This document shows positions 1 to 5,869 of a DNA stretch of 9,213 bases, piece by piece (within the stretch, counting starts at the first letter, position 1; every line of letters starts with the position of its first letter). Both the position numbers and the translations under genes were made by a program. A model generated the notes under the pieces. The model saw nothing but the letters and a program-made list of their open reading frames with translations, was not told where the DNA came from and did no database searches. Origin of the DNA: Pseudomonadota bacterium (GTDB lineage Bacteria; Pseudomonadota; Gammaproteobacteria; CAMYNG01). The stretch is taken from positions 1,008,643 through 1,017,855 of the forward strand of contig CP070733.1 of assembly GCA_020347585.1 (NCBI GenBank). The letters run 5' to 3'.

Positions 1-73
1 GAAACGCCAACTGGCAGCCGTCACAGGAGGTGAACTTGTGCACGGCTATCCTGGGTTTGGTTTCATCCATCAT
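1..73 (-). CDS. hydD: Group 3b [NiFe]-hydrogenase small (delta) subunit, N-terminal fragment
   Basis: The first 24 codons of a gene that runs off the left edge of the window. The translation ends in KFTSCDGCQLAF, with C17 and C20 forming the CxxC that starts proximal [4Fe-4S] ligation in small subunits of NiFe hydrogenases and related 20-kDa complex I subunits. In this position, directly after a gamma subunit, the sulfhydrogenase delta subunit is the natural reading. In the family it passes electrons between the NiFe site of the large subunit and the beta/gamma module. The ATG at 73 overlaps the hydG stop as ATGA. A second in-frame ATG at 70 sits at better distance from an AGGGG run, so the true start could be either. 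The large subunit (hydA) is expected next, outside the window. Confidence 0.82.
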   Translation of the reverse strand, partial: MMDETKPRIAVHKFTSCDGCQLAF

Positions 74-900
74 ACACCCCTAATGGCCAGCAGCGATTCG
101 ATCTCCGGGTACTGAAACACCGGGCCCTCACGGCAAACGAATTTCGGCCCCAGTTGGCAGTGACCGCACAGACCATTGCCACAGTGCATGTTGCGCTCCA
201 TGCTCATCCAGATCGCGCCACCCGGAATGCCCTTGCTGGCAAGACTGCCCACGGCCCTGGCCATCATCAGTTCGGGGCCACACATCATCACGATAGTTCG
301 CTGCGCATCAATTTCAACACCGTCCAGCAACGCGGTAACGCGTCCGATATACCAGGGCCAGTTGCCGGTGCCGACATCGGCGGCAAGTCGCACATCAATG
401 TCGGGTTGTTCAATCCATCGTTCATAGCGCTGGCGCCAGATCAGATCTTCGGAGTGCTTGACACCCTGTAATATTGTCAGGCGCCCGTAGTCTGCGCGGC
501 GGCGCAAGATGTAGTTGATCACCGAGATCACCGGCGCACAACCAAGGCCACCGGTGATTATCAGCACGTCCTTGCCATGCACAGCATCCAGCGGCCAGCC
601 GCGACCGAACGGCCCGCGAATACCGGCCTCATCACCTTCTTTCAACAGTGCCAGTCCCCGTGTCACTCGTCCCACGACGCGGATGGTGTGATCTAGCATC
701 GTTTCGTCCTCGGGGTCCGATACGATGGAGATCGGAACCTCACCCGCGCCGTACAGATATACCATGTTGAACTGACCGGGGGTAAAGCTGAAGCGCTTGC
801 GTTGGTTGGACTCGAGTAGTTCTATGCCGAGCGTGAAGATGGTCGGCGATTCCTGAATGCGCCTGACGATGCGCGCTCGGCAGGGCACCTGTCCGCTCAT
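70..900 (-). CDS. hydG: Group 3b [NiFe]-hydrogenase gamma subunit, FAD/NAD(P)/2Fe-2S protein
   Basis: 276 residues with the layout of the ferredoxin-NADP reductase/PyrK family. A FAD-binding barrel comes first (PGQF 41-44, RGPFGRGWP 95-103), then a nucleotide-binding domain (GGLGCAP 117-123, CGPE 207-210), then a C-terminal [2Fe-2S] site with C240, C245, C248 and C256. In sulfhydrogenases this cytosolic subunit exchanges electrons with NAD(P)H. The reaction is H2 + NAD(P)+ to NAD(P)H + H+, reversible. The start ATG overlaps the hydB stop by four bases (ATGA), and an AGGGAAA run just upstream serves as ribosome site, so translation is probably coupled. PyrK or a glutamate-synthase-linked reductase share this fold, but the flanking hydB and hydD make the hydrogenase assignment strong. 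No key residue is missing. Confidence 0.9.
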   Translation of the reverse strand: MSGQVPCRARIVRRIQESPTIFTLGIELLESNQRKRFSFTPGQFNMVYLYGAGEVPISIVSDPEDETMLDHTIRVVGRVTRGLALLKEGDEAGIRGPFGRGWPLDAVHGKDVLIITGGLGCAPVISVINYILRRRADYGRLTILQGVKHSEDLIWRQRYERWIEQPDIDVRLAADVGTGNWPWYIGRVTALLDGVEIDAQRTIVMMCGPELMMARAVGSLASKGIPGGAIWMSMERNMHCGNGLCGHCQLGPKFVCREGPVFQYPEIESLLAIRGV

Positions 901-1997
901 TTTCCCTGCCCTCCCGCGTTCAGCACCGCAAGTTCCGCAGTGACATCAATGCCGACCGGGCACCAGGTAATGCAGCGTCCGCAACCGGTACAGCCGCTGC
1001 GGCCAAATTGATCGTGCCAGCCACCGAACTTGTGCACCAGCCACTTGCGGTAGCGTTCGCGGGTGTGGCTACGTACAGTGAGCCCATGAATGTAACTGTG
1101 CCCTTGCGAGAAGCACGAGTCCCACTCGCGCACATGGTGGCTGTGCACACCATCAATGGCAGGTTCTTCGCGGTGCGCGTGACAAAAACAGGTGGGGCAG
1201 ACCGACGTGCAGTTACCACAGGCGAGACAGCGCTGTGCAACCTCCTCCCAGTGCGGGCTCTCGAGATTGGCAAAGAGCAAGTTGCGCATGTTGCGCGACG
1301 GTACGCAGCGGGACTGCTGTTGCGCCGCGTTGGCCGTGGCCGCGGCGGCGGTGCTACGTTGCGCTTTGCTGTCTGTGTCGAGTTGAAGCTGCGCCAGTGC
1401 GCGCTGTCCGGCGTTACTACCCGCCTCAATGATGAAACCGTCATCGAGTTCGCTAAGCACCAGGTCATAGCCTGAGGTGGCGTCGGGGCCATCACCGGTT
1501 GAGGCGCAAAAGCACGTGGCTGCCGGATGGGTGCAATTCACCGCCACCAGGAACAGATCGTCACGGCGTGCCGCATAGTAACGGTCTGGCGATGACTCAT
1601 GCAGGAAGTGACGATCCAGAAGCGCGAGCGCGGCGAGATCGCAGGCACGCACCCCGATAACCGCTGTCGGCCTGGATTGCGGCGCTACCGGCGCAAAACT
1701 TAGTGCACCGCCGGATTCGCGCCGTGCCTGCCATGCGGATTCACGGGGCGCAAACACCAGGGGTTTGAGTGCCTGCGGTCCGTTTGCCCACGCGAAGAAT
1801 CGCTGCGGATTCTCCCTGACCAGGCGGTATTCTCCGGGCCCCTGCTGGTCGCGGTATCCGCGCGGCAGCTCGGCGGCGCTCGCAAGTGGCGCGTAGACGA
1901 TGGCGCCGTCCTGCACCTGAGGCCCGACGCACTGATAACCCTCCCCTGCGAGTACGTCGAGAAGCGATTGCAATTGATGGTGCAAAAGAAACGCCAT
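897..1997 (-). CDS. hydB: Group 3b [NiFe]-hydrogenase beta subunit, dicluster 4Fe-4S protein
   Basis: 366 residues from the chosen ATG. The N-terminal two thirds form the hydrogenase-beta-type domain (VRACDL at 117-121, NCTHPAATCFC at 154-164). The C-terminal third carries two classical 4Fe-4S motifs: C257, C260, C263, C267 (the last followed by Pro) and C336, C339, C342, C346 (also followed by Pro). In the family this subunit wires electrons between the small subunit and the flavoprotein gamma subunit. The frame stays open up to an ATG at 2159, but the added 54 residues look unlike the family. They would also cover the palindrome and reach past the FNR box, so the start near MAFLLHHQ is preferred. 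A TTG two codons upstream (2003) is better spaced from AGGGA and is a possible alternative. It is the first gene of the operon and overlaps hydG by ATGA. Confidence 0.88.
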   Translation of the reverse strand: MAFLLHHQLQSLLDVLAGEGYQCVGPQVQDGAIVYAPLASAAELPRGYRDQQGPGEYRLVRENPQRFFAWANGPQALKPLVFAPRESAWQARRESGGALSFAPVAPQSRPTAVIGVRACDLAALALLDRHFLHESSPDRYYAARRDDLFLVAVNCTHPAATCFCASTGDGPDATSGYDLVLSELDDGFIIEAGSNAGQRALAQLQLDTDSKAQRSTAAAATANAAQQQSRCVPSRNMRNLLFANLESPHWEEVAQRCLACGNCTSVCPTCFCHAHREEPAIDGVHSHHVREWDSCFSQGHSYIHGLTVRSHTRERYRKWLVHKFGGWHDQFGRSGCTGCGRCITWCPVGIDVTAELAVLNAGGQGK

Positions 1998-2086
1998 ATC
2001 CAAACCATGTTCCCTGGCCGGGAGAAAGACGCCGCCCCTAGCGTGGCTTGCGGATTTCCGGCCGGCAGAGCCAGCCGGCACAGAGT

Positions 2087-2100
2087 TGATAGCGCTATCA
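2087..2100. promoter_or_regulatory. Perfect 14-bp palindrome in the hydB leader
   Basis: TGATAGCGCTATCA is its own reverse complement over 14 bases. It lies 90 to 103 bases upstream of the hydB ATG. If FNR activates hydB from a -41.5 position, the palindrome begins at about +2 of the transcript, where a repressor could block initiation. The ends resemble FNR half-sites (TTGAT and ATCAT when one base is added on each side), but the spacer is six bases, not four, so it is not a standard FNR site. It could be an operator for another dimeric regulator, an RNA stem in the leader, or chance. Confidence 0.35.
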
Positions 2101-2135
2101 TGACGCGCGAATGGCCCTGCCGGCAACTGCCGCGC

Positions 2136-2149
2136 TTGACCCAGATCAA
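2136..2149 (-). promoter_or_regulatory. FNR/Anr/FixK-type operator facing the hydrogenase operon
   Basis: On the minus strand this reads TTGATCTGGGTCAA, nine of ten positions of the FNR/Anr/FixK consensus TTGAT-N4-ATCAA. The center is at 2142.5, 145 bases before the hydB ATG. Activation from the usual -41.5 position would put the start site near 2101, with a leader of about 104 bases. The -10 element at that distance (CATTCG) is poor. CATGAT at 2102-2097 is better but would place the box near -52. So the operator is well supported and the exact promoter is not. It implies induction of the hydrogenase at low oxygen. Confidence 0.7.
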
Positions 2150-2188
2150 CAGGGACCACGGCGGGTGCAGCACGCGAGGGATCGCGAA

Positions 2189-2202
2189 TTGATCTGGATC
2201 AT
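2189..2202 (+). promoter_or_regulatory. FNR/Anr-type operator of the dksA-like operon
   Basis: TTGATCTGGATCAT matches nine of ten informative positions of TTGAT-N4-ATCAA. Its center at 2195.5 is 53 bases from the hydrogenase-facing box, about five helical turns, so both lie on nearly the same DNA face. Relative to the -10 candidate at 2225-2230 and a start near 2237 it sits at -41.5, the class II FNR activator position. The box is close to symmetric and could also assist the divergent hydB promoter from farther upstream. Confidence 0.72.
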
Positions 2203-2224
2203 TTATCGCCGCTCGCACACCCCA

Positions 2225-2230
2225 TACAGT
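2225..2230 (+). promoter_or_regulatory. -10 element of the dksA-like promoter
   Basis: TACAGT (four of six with TATAAT) lies 32 bases center-to-center from the FNR box at 2189-2202. That is the spacing expected of a class II FNR-dependent promoter starting near 2237. No good -35 hexamer is needed in such promoters, and none is evident. The leader would be about 28 bases and includes the AAGGAG ribosome site at 2253-2258. Confidence 0.5.
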
Positions 2231-2264
2231 GAAATACCTATCTGCTAACGGCAAGGAGACGCTC

Positions 2265-2651
2265 ATGATGGCCCGAGACTTGTCCCCACAGGCCACAGCA
2301 AAATTCAAGGCGCAGATCGAGGCGCACTACGCGGCCCTGCTCGACGAGATTGAGTCCGAATTGCGCCGTTCGCGCAGGGACAGCCATGTGGAGCTGGCCG
2401 GGCGCGTTCGTGATATGGCCGAGGATTCAGTTGCCGATCTGGTTGCCGATCTGGAGATAGGTGACCTGGTGCGGCACTCTGACGAGCTTTTCGCAATCAA
2501 GGAAGCCCTTGATCGAATCGCCAGCGGCGCGTACGGCACCTGCGTCGACTGCGGTGAGCCTATCGGACTCGACCGTTTGAATGCCCAACCCACGGCGAAA
2601 CGCTGTTATGTCTGCAAGATCAAACACGAATCCGTGGTGGTAGCCGAATAG
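2265..2651 (+). CDS. DksA/TraR-type zinc-finger RNA polymerase modulator
   Basis: 128 residues. An N-terminal helical region (about 10-85, rich in Glu, Arg and Leu, likely coiled coil) is followed by a C4 zinc finger (C93, C96, C114, C117) with the family signature YGTCVDCGEPI and a downstream QPTAKRC. Proteins of this family enter the secondary channel of RNA polymerase and tune promoter choice, often with ppGpp. The DksA tip acidic pair is not exactly spaced here; D50 and E53 or D54 are the nearest candidates. The protein is shorter than E. coli DksA (151 residues) and closer to the small DksA-like group. Start: AAGGAG at 2253-2258 is six bases before ATG 2265 and nine before ATG 2268. An in-frame ATG at 2229 lies upstream of the predicted transcript start and is unlikely. 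It is first in an apparent operon with the kinase-like gene 10 bases downstream. Confidence 0.85.
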   Translation: MMARDLSPQATAKFKAQIEAHYAALLDEIESELRRSRRDSHVELAGRVRDMAEDSVADLVADLEIGDLVRHSDELFAIKEALDRIASGAYGTCVDCGEPIGLDRLNAQPTAKRCYVCKIKHESVVVAE

Positions 2652-2661
2652 CTACTTGCCC

Positions 2662-4242
2662 ATGACTCCCGGCGATGCAGCGCTGATCGATGCGCTCCGC
2701 AATCCCGCCCTGTATGACGATTCCCCGGCGTGCGTCACCGTGGTCGAGACCCACATTTCATGGGTGTTGTTGACGGGAAATTACGCCTACAAGATCAAAA
2801 AGCCACTGGATCTTGGCTTTCTCGACTTTTCCACCCTGGAACTGCGCCACCGCTATTGCGAGCAGGAACTGCGTCTTAACCGCAGGCTTGCACCAGAGTT
2901 GTACCTGGAGGTGGTCTCCATCACCGGCAGTGTGACAGCCCCGCGTGTCGGTGGCGCGGGTACACCAATAGAATATGCCGTCAAGATGCGAGAGTTTCCC
3001 CAGTCGGCGCAACTGGATCGGGTGTTGCAACGCGATGAGTTGACCGGCGAACACATCGATCAACTGGCGATTCAGATCGCGGCCTTTCATCAACGTATCG
3101 ATTCGGCGGGGCCGGACAGCTTGCAGGGCACGGCGAATAACGTGCGTGAACCGGTGGACGAGAACTTCGCCCAGATAGAATCGCGCCTGAAGGATACGAC
3201 GGATCGCGCGGAACTGAACTGCCTCAGGGTGTGGAGCGAGGCCGAATTCGATCGGCAGCGCGCTACGTTCGAGGCACGTAAGGCAGCGGGATTTGTGCGC
3301 GAGTGCCACGGTGACATGCACTTGGCCAACATGGCGCTCATCGATGAGCAGGTGCTGATTTTCGACTGCATCGAGTTTAACGAGAACCTGCGCTGGAATG
3401 ACGTGATGAGCGAAGTCGCGTTCCTCGTTATGGACCTTGACGACCGCGCACACCCCGAACTGGCCAGCCGGTTTCTCAATGACTACCTCGAGATCACGGG
3501 AGACTACGCAGGGCTGGCGGTGCTGCGCTACTACCTGGTGTACCGCGCACTGGTACGAGCCAAGGTCGACTGTATCCGCGCCTGCCAGCCGGATGTCGAT
3601 GCGGAACAGCGGCATAAGATCCTTGATGACTACCGCGGTTACATCCGGCTCGCGCTGCGTTATACCTATCCTGGCCCGCCGCTGCTGATGATTACGTGCG
3701 GCTTGTCGGGGTCGGGAAAATCGACCGTCGCCCGCCAGGTCGGCGAACACTGTCACGCGATCCGTCTGCGCTCCGATGTCGAACGCAAGCGTCTATACGG
3801 ACTGGCTGCCGAGGCGCGTAGCGACTCCGGCATCCGTGCCGGGATCTACTCCGCGGATGCGACGCGCCGAACCTACCAACACCTCGAGACGCTGGCCGGC
3901 CAGCTGATTGGAGACGGCTACAGTGTAGTGGTGGACGCGGCGTTTCTCGACAGGGCGTGGCGCGCCCGGTTCATCGAGCTCGCCCGTAGGACAGGCATCC
4001 CGTTCCTGATTCTTGAGTGCCACGCCGACGAGCAAACGCTGCGGGCCCGTGTTGCGCTGCGGGAGCGCGCGGCGCGAGATGCGTCCGAGGCCGGGGTTGC
4101 GGTACTTGAGCATCAACTTGCGAGCGCCGCGCCGTTCGACGAGGGCGAGCAACGTCATGCCCTGCGGGTGGATACCACCCGGCCGGTCGAGGGTGGGGCT
4201 CTGGCCCGCCAGGTCGCGGCGTGGCGGGCACGGCAGGGTTGA
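2662..4242 (+). CDS. Bifunctional APH-like phosphotransferase / P-loop kinase fusion
   Basis: 526 residues in two parts. The first (about 1-330) is of the aminoglycoside/choline phosphotransferase fold. It has YKIKKPLDLGFLDF near 43-56 (likely ATP-lysine region), the catalytic-loop motif HGDMHLAN with H216 and D218, and a metal-binding-type Asp D235 in DCIEF. The second (about 340-526) is a small AAA_33/zeta-toxin-like kinase with Walker A GLSGSGKST at 347-355, an RSD motif with D372, and VVDAAFLDR with D425. Fusions of this type are common in proteobacteria but their substrate is unknown to me; antibiotic resistance should not be assumed. The gene starts 10 bases after the dksA-like stop, so it is probably co-transcribed from the FNR promoter. 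There is no clear ribosome site. A TTG at 2656 in frame is an alternative start. Confidence 0.85.
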   Translation: MTPGDAALIDALRNPALYDDSPACVTVVETHISWVLLTGNYAYKIKKPLDLGFLDFSTLELRHRYCEQELRLNRRLAPELYLEVVSITGSVTAPRVGGAGTPIEYAVKMREFPQSAQLDRVLQRDELTGEHIDQLAIQIAAFHQRIDSAGPDSLQGTANNVREPVDENFAQIESRLKDTTDRAELNCLRVWSEAEFDRQRATFEARKAAGFVRECHGDMHLANMALIDEQVLIFDCIEFNENLRWNDVMSEVAFLVMDLDDRAHPELASRFLNDYLEITGDYAGLAVLRYYLVYRALVRAKVDCIRACQPDVDAEQRHKILDDYRGYIRLALRYTYPGPPLLMITCGLSGSGKSTVARQVGEHCHAIRLRSDVERKRLYGLAAEARSDSGIRAGIYSADATRRTYQHLETLAGQLIGDGYSVVVDAAFLDRAWRARFIELARRTGIPFLILECHADEQTLRARVALRERAARDASEAGVAVLEHQLASAAPFDEGEQRHALRVDTTRPVEGGALARQVAAWRARQG

Positions 4243-4245
4243 CCG

Positions 4246-4288
4246 CCCGCGCGGCGCAGCCCGCGGGTCTATACTGAAAATACAGACC
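4246..4288 (+). terminator. Weak hairpin region after the kinase-like gene
   Basis: Two overlapping inverted repeats follow the stop codon: CCCGCG (4246-4251) with CGCGGG (4262-4267), and GGTCT (4266-4270) with AGACC (4284-4288), the second followed by only three T. They share bases and so exclude each other. Together they may weaken read-through into the next gene, but neither is a strong intrinsic terminator. Confidence 0.22.
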
Positions 4289-4311
4289 TTTGCGTGGTCC
4301 GGCTGATTTCC

Positions 4312-4325
4312 TTGATCCGTATCAT
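4312..4325 (+). promoter_or_regulatory. FNR/Anr-type operator upstream of the Host_attach gene
   Basis: TTGATCCGTATCAT matches nine of ten positions of TTGAT-N4-ATCAA, center at 4318.5. Class II activation would place the start at about 4360. A -10 candidate CATAGT (4351-4356) is three bases farther than ideal; CAACAT (4348-4353) has ideal spacing but weaker sequence. The leader would be about 50 bases. This is the third such box in the window, and it indicates that the Host_attach gene has its own low-oxygen promoter. Confidence 0.62.
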
Positions 4326-4413
4326 TGTCACGGGTCGCGTCGGGCACCAACATAGTGTTAGAAGCAGTTCCACGCGGATCGACAAAATCTGATTCAAAAT
4401 ATGGAGGTTATCC

Positions 4414-4860
4414 ATGGGCAAGACGTGGGTTCTCGTAGCCGACAGTACCCGGGCTCGCATATTCTCCGCCGACAAGAACACCGGTCCCATCACTGAATTC
4501 GAGACATTGGCCCACCCGGAGGGCCGACTCCACGAACAACATATGACATCAGACCTGCCGGGCAAGCACGGTAATGGCACCGGCCTCGGACGCCACGGAA
4601 TGGGCGATCAAACCGAGCCGAAACGCCAGGAACAGATCTACTTCGCCAAGCGTATCGCTGAGCGGCTGGAACAGGGACGCACCAAGGGCGACTACGGCAG
4701 CCTCATCATCGTGGCTGCCCCCACTCTGCTGGGGCTACTGCGCGATCACCTGAGTTCAAGCACGTCAAAACTGGTAGCGCATCAACTGGACAAGAATCTG
4801 GCGCGACTGAATGCTCGAGATATTCGCGGGCATCTCCCGGAGCGCCTGCCGAGCGCCTAA
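4414..4860 (+). CDS. Host_attach-family protein (Pfam PF10116 type)
   Basis: 148 residues, cytosolic by sequence (no signal peptide or membrane segment). The N-terminus TWVLVADSTRARIF, the Gly-rich charged middle (about 50-70), and SLIIVAAPTLLGLLRDHL followed by a C-terminal half ending in a Leu/Arg-rich helix are typical of the family annotated as protein required for attachment to host cells. That name comes from one early phenotype. The biochemical role is unknown, and a relation to eRF1-like release-factor domains has been proposed for such proteins. A clear GGAGG at 4403-4407 lies six bases before the ATG. The gene follows its own FNR box and converges on the deacetylase gene, with only 12 bases between the two stops. 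In this context a stress or low-oxygen role is more likely than host attachment. Confidence 0.8.
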   Translation: MGKTWVLVADSTRARIFSADKNTGPITEFETLAHPEGRLHEQHMTSDLPGKHGNGTGLGRHGMGDQTEPKRQEQIYFAKRIAERLEQGRTKGDYGSLIIVAAPTLLGLLRDHLSSSTSKLVAHQLDKNLARLNARDIRGHLPERLPSA

Positions 4861-4872
4861 GGCTGCGTAATT

Positions 4873-5790
4873 TCAAAGCAGCGCCTGCAGATGGGCGGCT
4901 ACGCTGCGCCCCAGTGCGGACAGCGCATAACCGCCTTCGAGTATCGAAACAATGCGGCCCTGCGCGTGGCGTTCGGCGACACTGCGGATTTGGCTGGTGA
5001 CCCAGGCGTAGTCCGGCTCGGTCAGGGCCAAGCCTGCCATGTCGTCCTCGACGTGAGCGTCGAATCCCGCCGAGATCAGAATCAGTTGCGGCCTGAACTC
5101 CTCGAGTGCAGGCAGCCAGCGTTCCTCTACTGCCTGGGCGAATGCCCCGCCGCTGCTGCCGGCGGCTAAAGGAACATTGATGATATGGCCTGGCATATTG
5201 CCGGCGCCGCTGAACGGATAAAAGGGATGCTGAAACGTAGAACACAACATCACCCGCGGCTCACGCCGAAAGATGTCCTCGGTGCCGTTGCCGTGATGCA
5301 CGTCGAAATCCACGATCGCGACCCGCTCGAGCTTGTGCATAGCGAGGGCGTGTGCGGCGCCGACGGCAACATTGTTGAAAAAACAAAAGCCCATGGCTCG
5401 CGCGCGCTCTGCATGATGTCCGGGAGGCCGTACGCAGCAAAACACCGTACTTGTCTCGTTGCGCATCACCAGATCAACGCCGTGCACCGCAGCGCCCGCA
5501 GCGCGCAGGGCTGCCGCAAGTGTGTGCGGATTCATCGCAGTATCCGGATCAATCCAGGCCAGGCCGTCACTCGGCGCCGACTCGAAAATGTGGTCGACAT
5601 ACTCTGGCCTGTGAACACGCCGCAATTGCTGGCGGGTCGCCAACGGCGCGTCGTAGTGGCGCAGCACCGAGTGCAGGCCACTGGCGATCATCCGGTCTTC
5701 GATAGCGCCGAGCCGTGCCGGGCACTCGGGGTGTCCACTCCCCATTTCATGGCGGGCACAGTCAGGATGGGAAATAAAACCGATCGTCAT
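4873..5790 (-). CDS. Class II HDAC-like deacetylase / acetylpolyamine amidohydrolase family
   Basis: 305 residues, a complete single-domain arginase/deacetylase fold. Visible catalytic elements are RPPGHHAE with the general-base His pair H125-H126, DFDVHHGNGT with zinc ligands D163 and H165, GFDAH with the third ligand D244, and EGGY with the transition-state Tyr Y288. All are intact, so an active zinc amidohydrolase is expected. Substrates in the family include acetyl-lysine in proteins and acetylated polyamines; sequence alone does not separate these. The gene is divergent from a GNAT acetyltransferase fusion (79 bases between starts), which favors a protein-deacetylase role. The start ATG at 5790 has no strong ribosome site, but the N-terminus (TIGFISHPDC) fits the family. 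I see no FNR box upstream. Confidence 0.88.
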   Translation of the reverse strand: MTIGFISHPDCARHEMGSGHPECPARLGAIEDRMIASGLHSVLRHYDAPLATRQQLRRVHRPEYVDHIFESAPSDGLAWIDPDTAMNPHTLAAALRAAGAAVHGVDLVMRNETSTVFCCVRPPGHHAERARAMGFCFFNNVAVGAAHALAMHKLERVAIVDFDVHHGNGTEDIFRREPRVMLCSTFQHPFYPFSGAGNMPGHIINVPLAAGSSGGAFAQAVEERWLPALEEFRPQLILISAGFDAHVEDDMAGLALTEPDYAWVTSQIRSVAERHAQGRIVSILEGGYALSALGRSVAAHLQALL

Positions 5791-5855
5791 GTGATGTTCG
5801 CGGACGGTATTCGATATGCCTTATGCTAACAGGGACAACCGCGAAAAACATTCAC

Positions 5856-5865
5856 AGGGAGAGAG
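5856..5865 (+). promoter_or_regulatory. Ribosome site that sets a GTG start
   Basis: AGGGAGAGAG lies just before a GTG at 5870, with GGGAG eight bases from it. This favors GTG over the in-frame ATG at 5816, which has no ribosome site and would add 18 unconserved residues. The 79-base divergent spacer (5791-5869) shows only weak -10 candidates (TATGCT at 5822-5827 for the plus strand) and no FNR-type box. Confidence 0.65.
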
Positions 5866-5869
5866 ACAC

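Noticed and set aside
1008..1475. Long open frame on the plus strand opposite hydB
   Set aside because: It is antisense to a clearly conserved Fe-S protein, has no recognisable domain, and open antisense frames are usual in GC-rich genes.
2061..2079. GCCGGC repeat pair as a hydB leader terminator or attenuator
   Set aside because: GCCGGC is itself palindromic and common in GC-rich DNA; the stem is six bases with no T run after it.
2086..2101. Palindrome read as a third FNR box in the hyd leader
   Set aside because: The half-sites are six bases apart, not four, so it does not fit FNR/Anr geometry; it is kept only as an unassigned palindrome.
1998..2159. N-terminal extension of hydB from ATG 2159 (54 more residues)
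   Set aside because: The extra residues look unlike the beta-subunit family, and the ATG lies upstream of the FNR box and of the probable transcription start.
2758..3756. Long open frame on the minus strand opposite the kinase fusion
   Set aside because: The plus-strand frame carries conserved catalytic motifs along its whole length; the antisense frame has none and no ribosome site.
2662..4242. Antibiotic-resistance aminoglycoside phosphotransferase
   Set aside because: The APH-like fold is shared by many kinases, and the fusion to a P-loop kinase and the low-oxygen context do not support resistance.
4270..4275. TATACT as a constitutive -10 for the Host_attach gene
   Set aside because: It is a good hexamer, but no -35 lies at 16-18 bases upstream, and it falls within a weak hairpin just after the previous gene.
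4855..4890. Bidirectional terminator between the convergent genes
   Set aside because: Only a five-base GCTGC/GCAGC stem is present across a 12-base gap; too weak to call.
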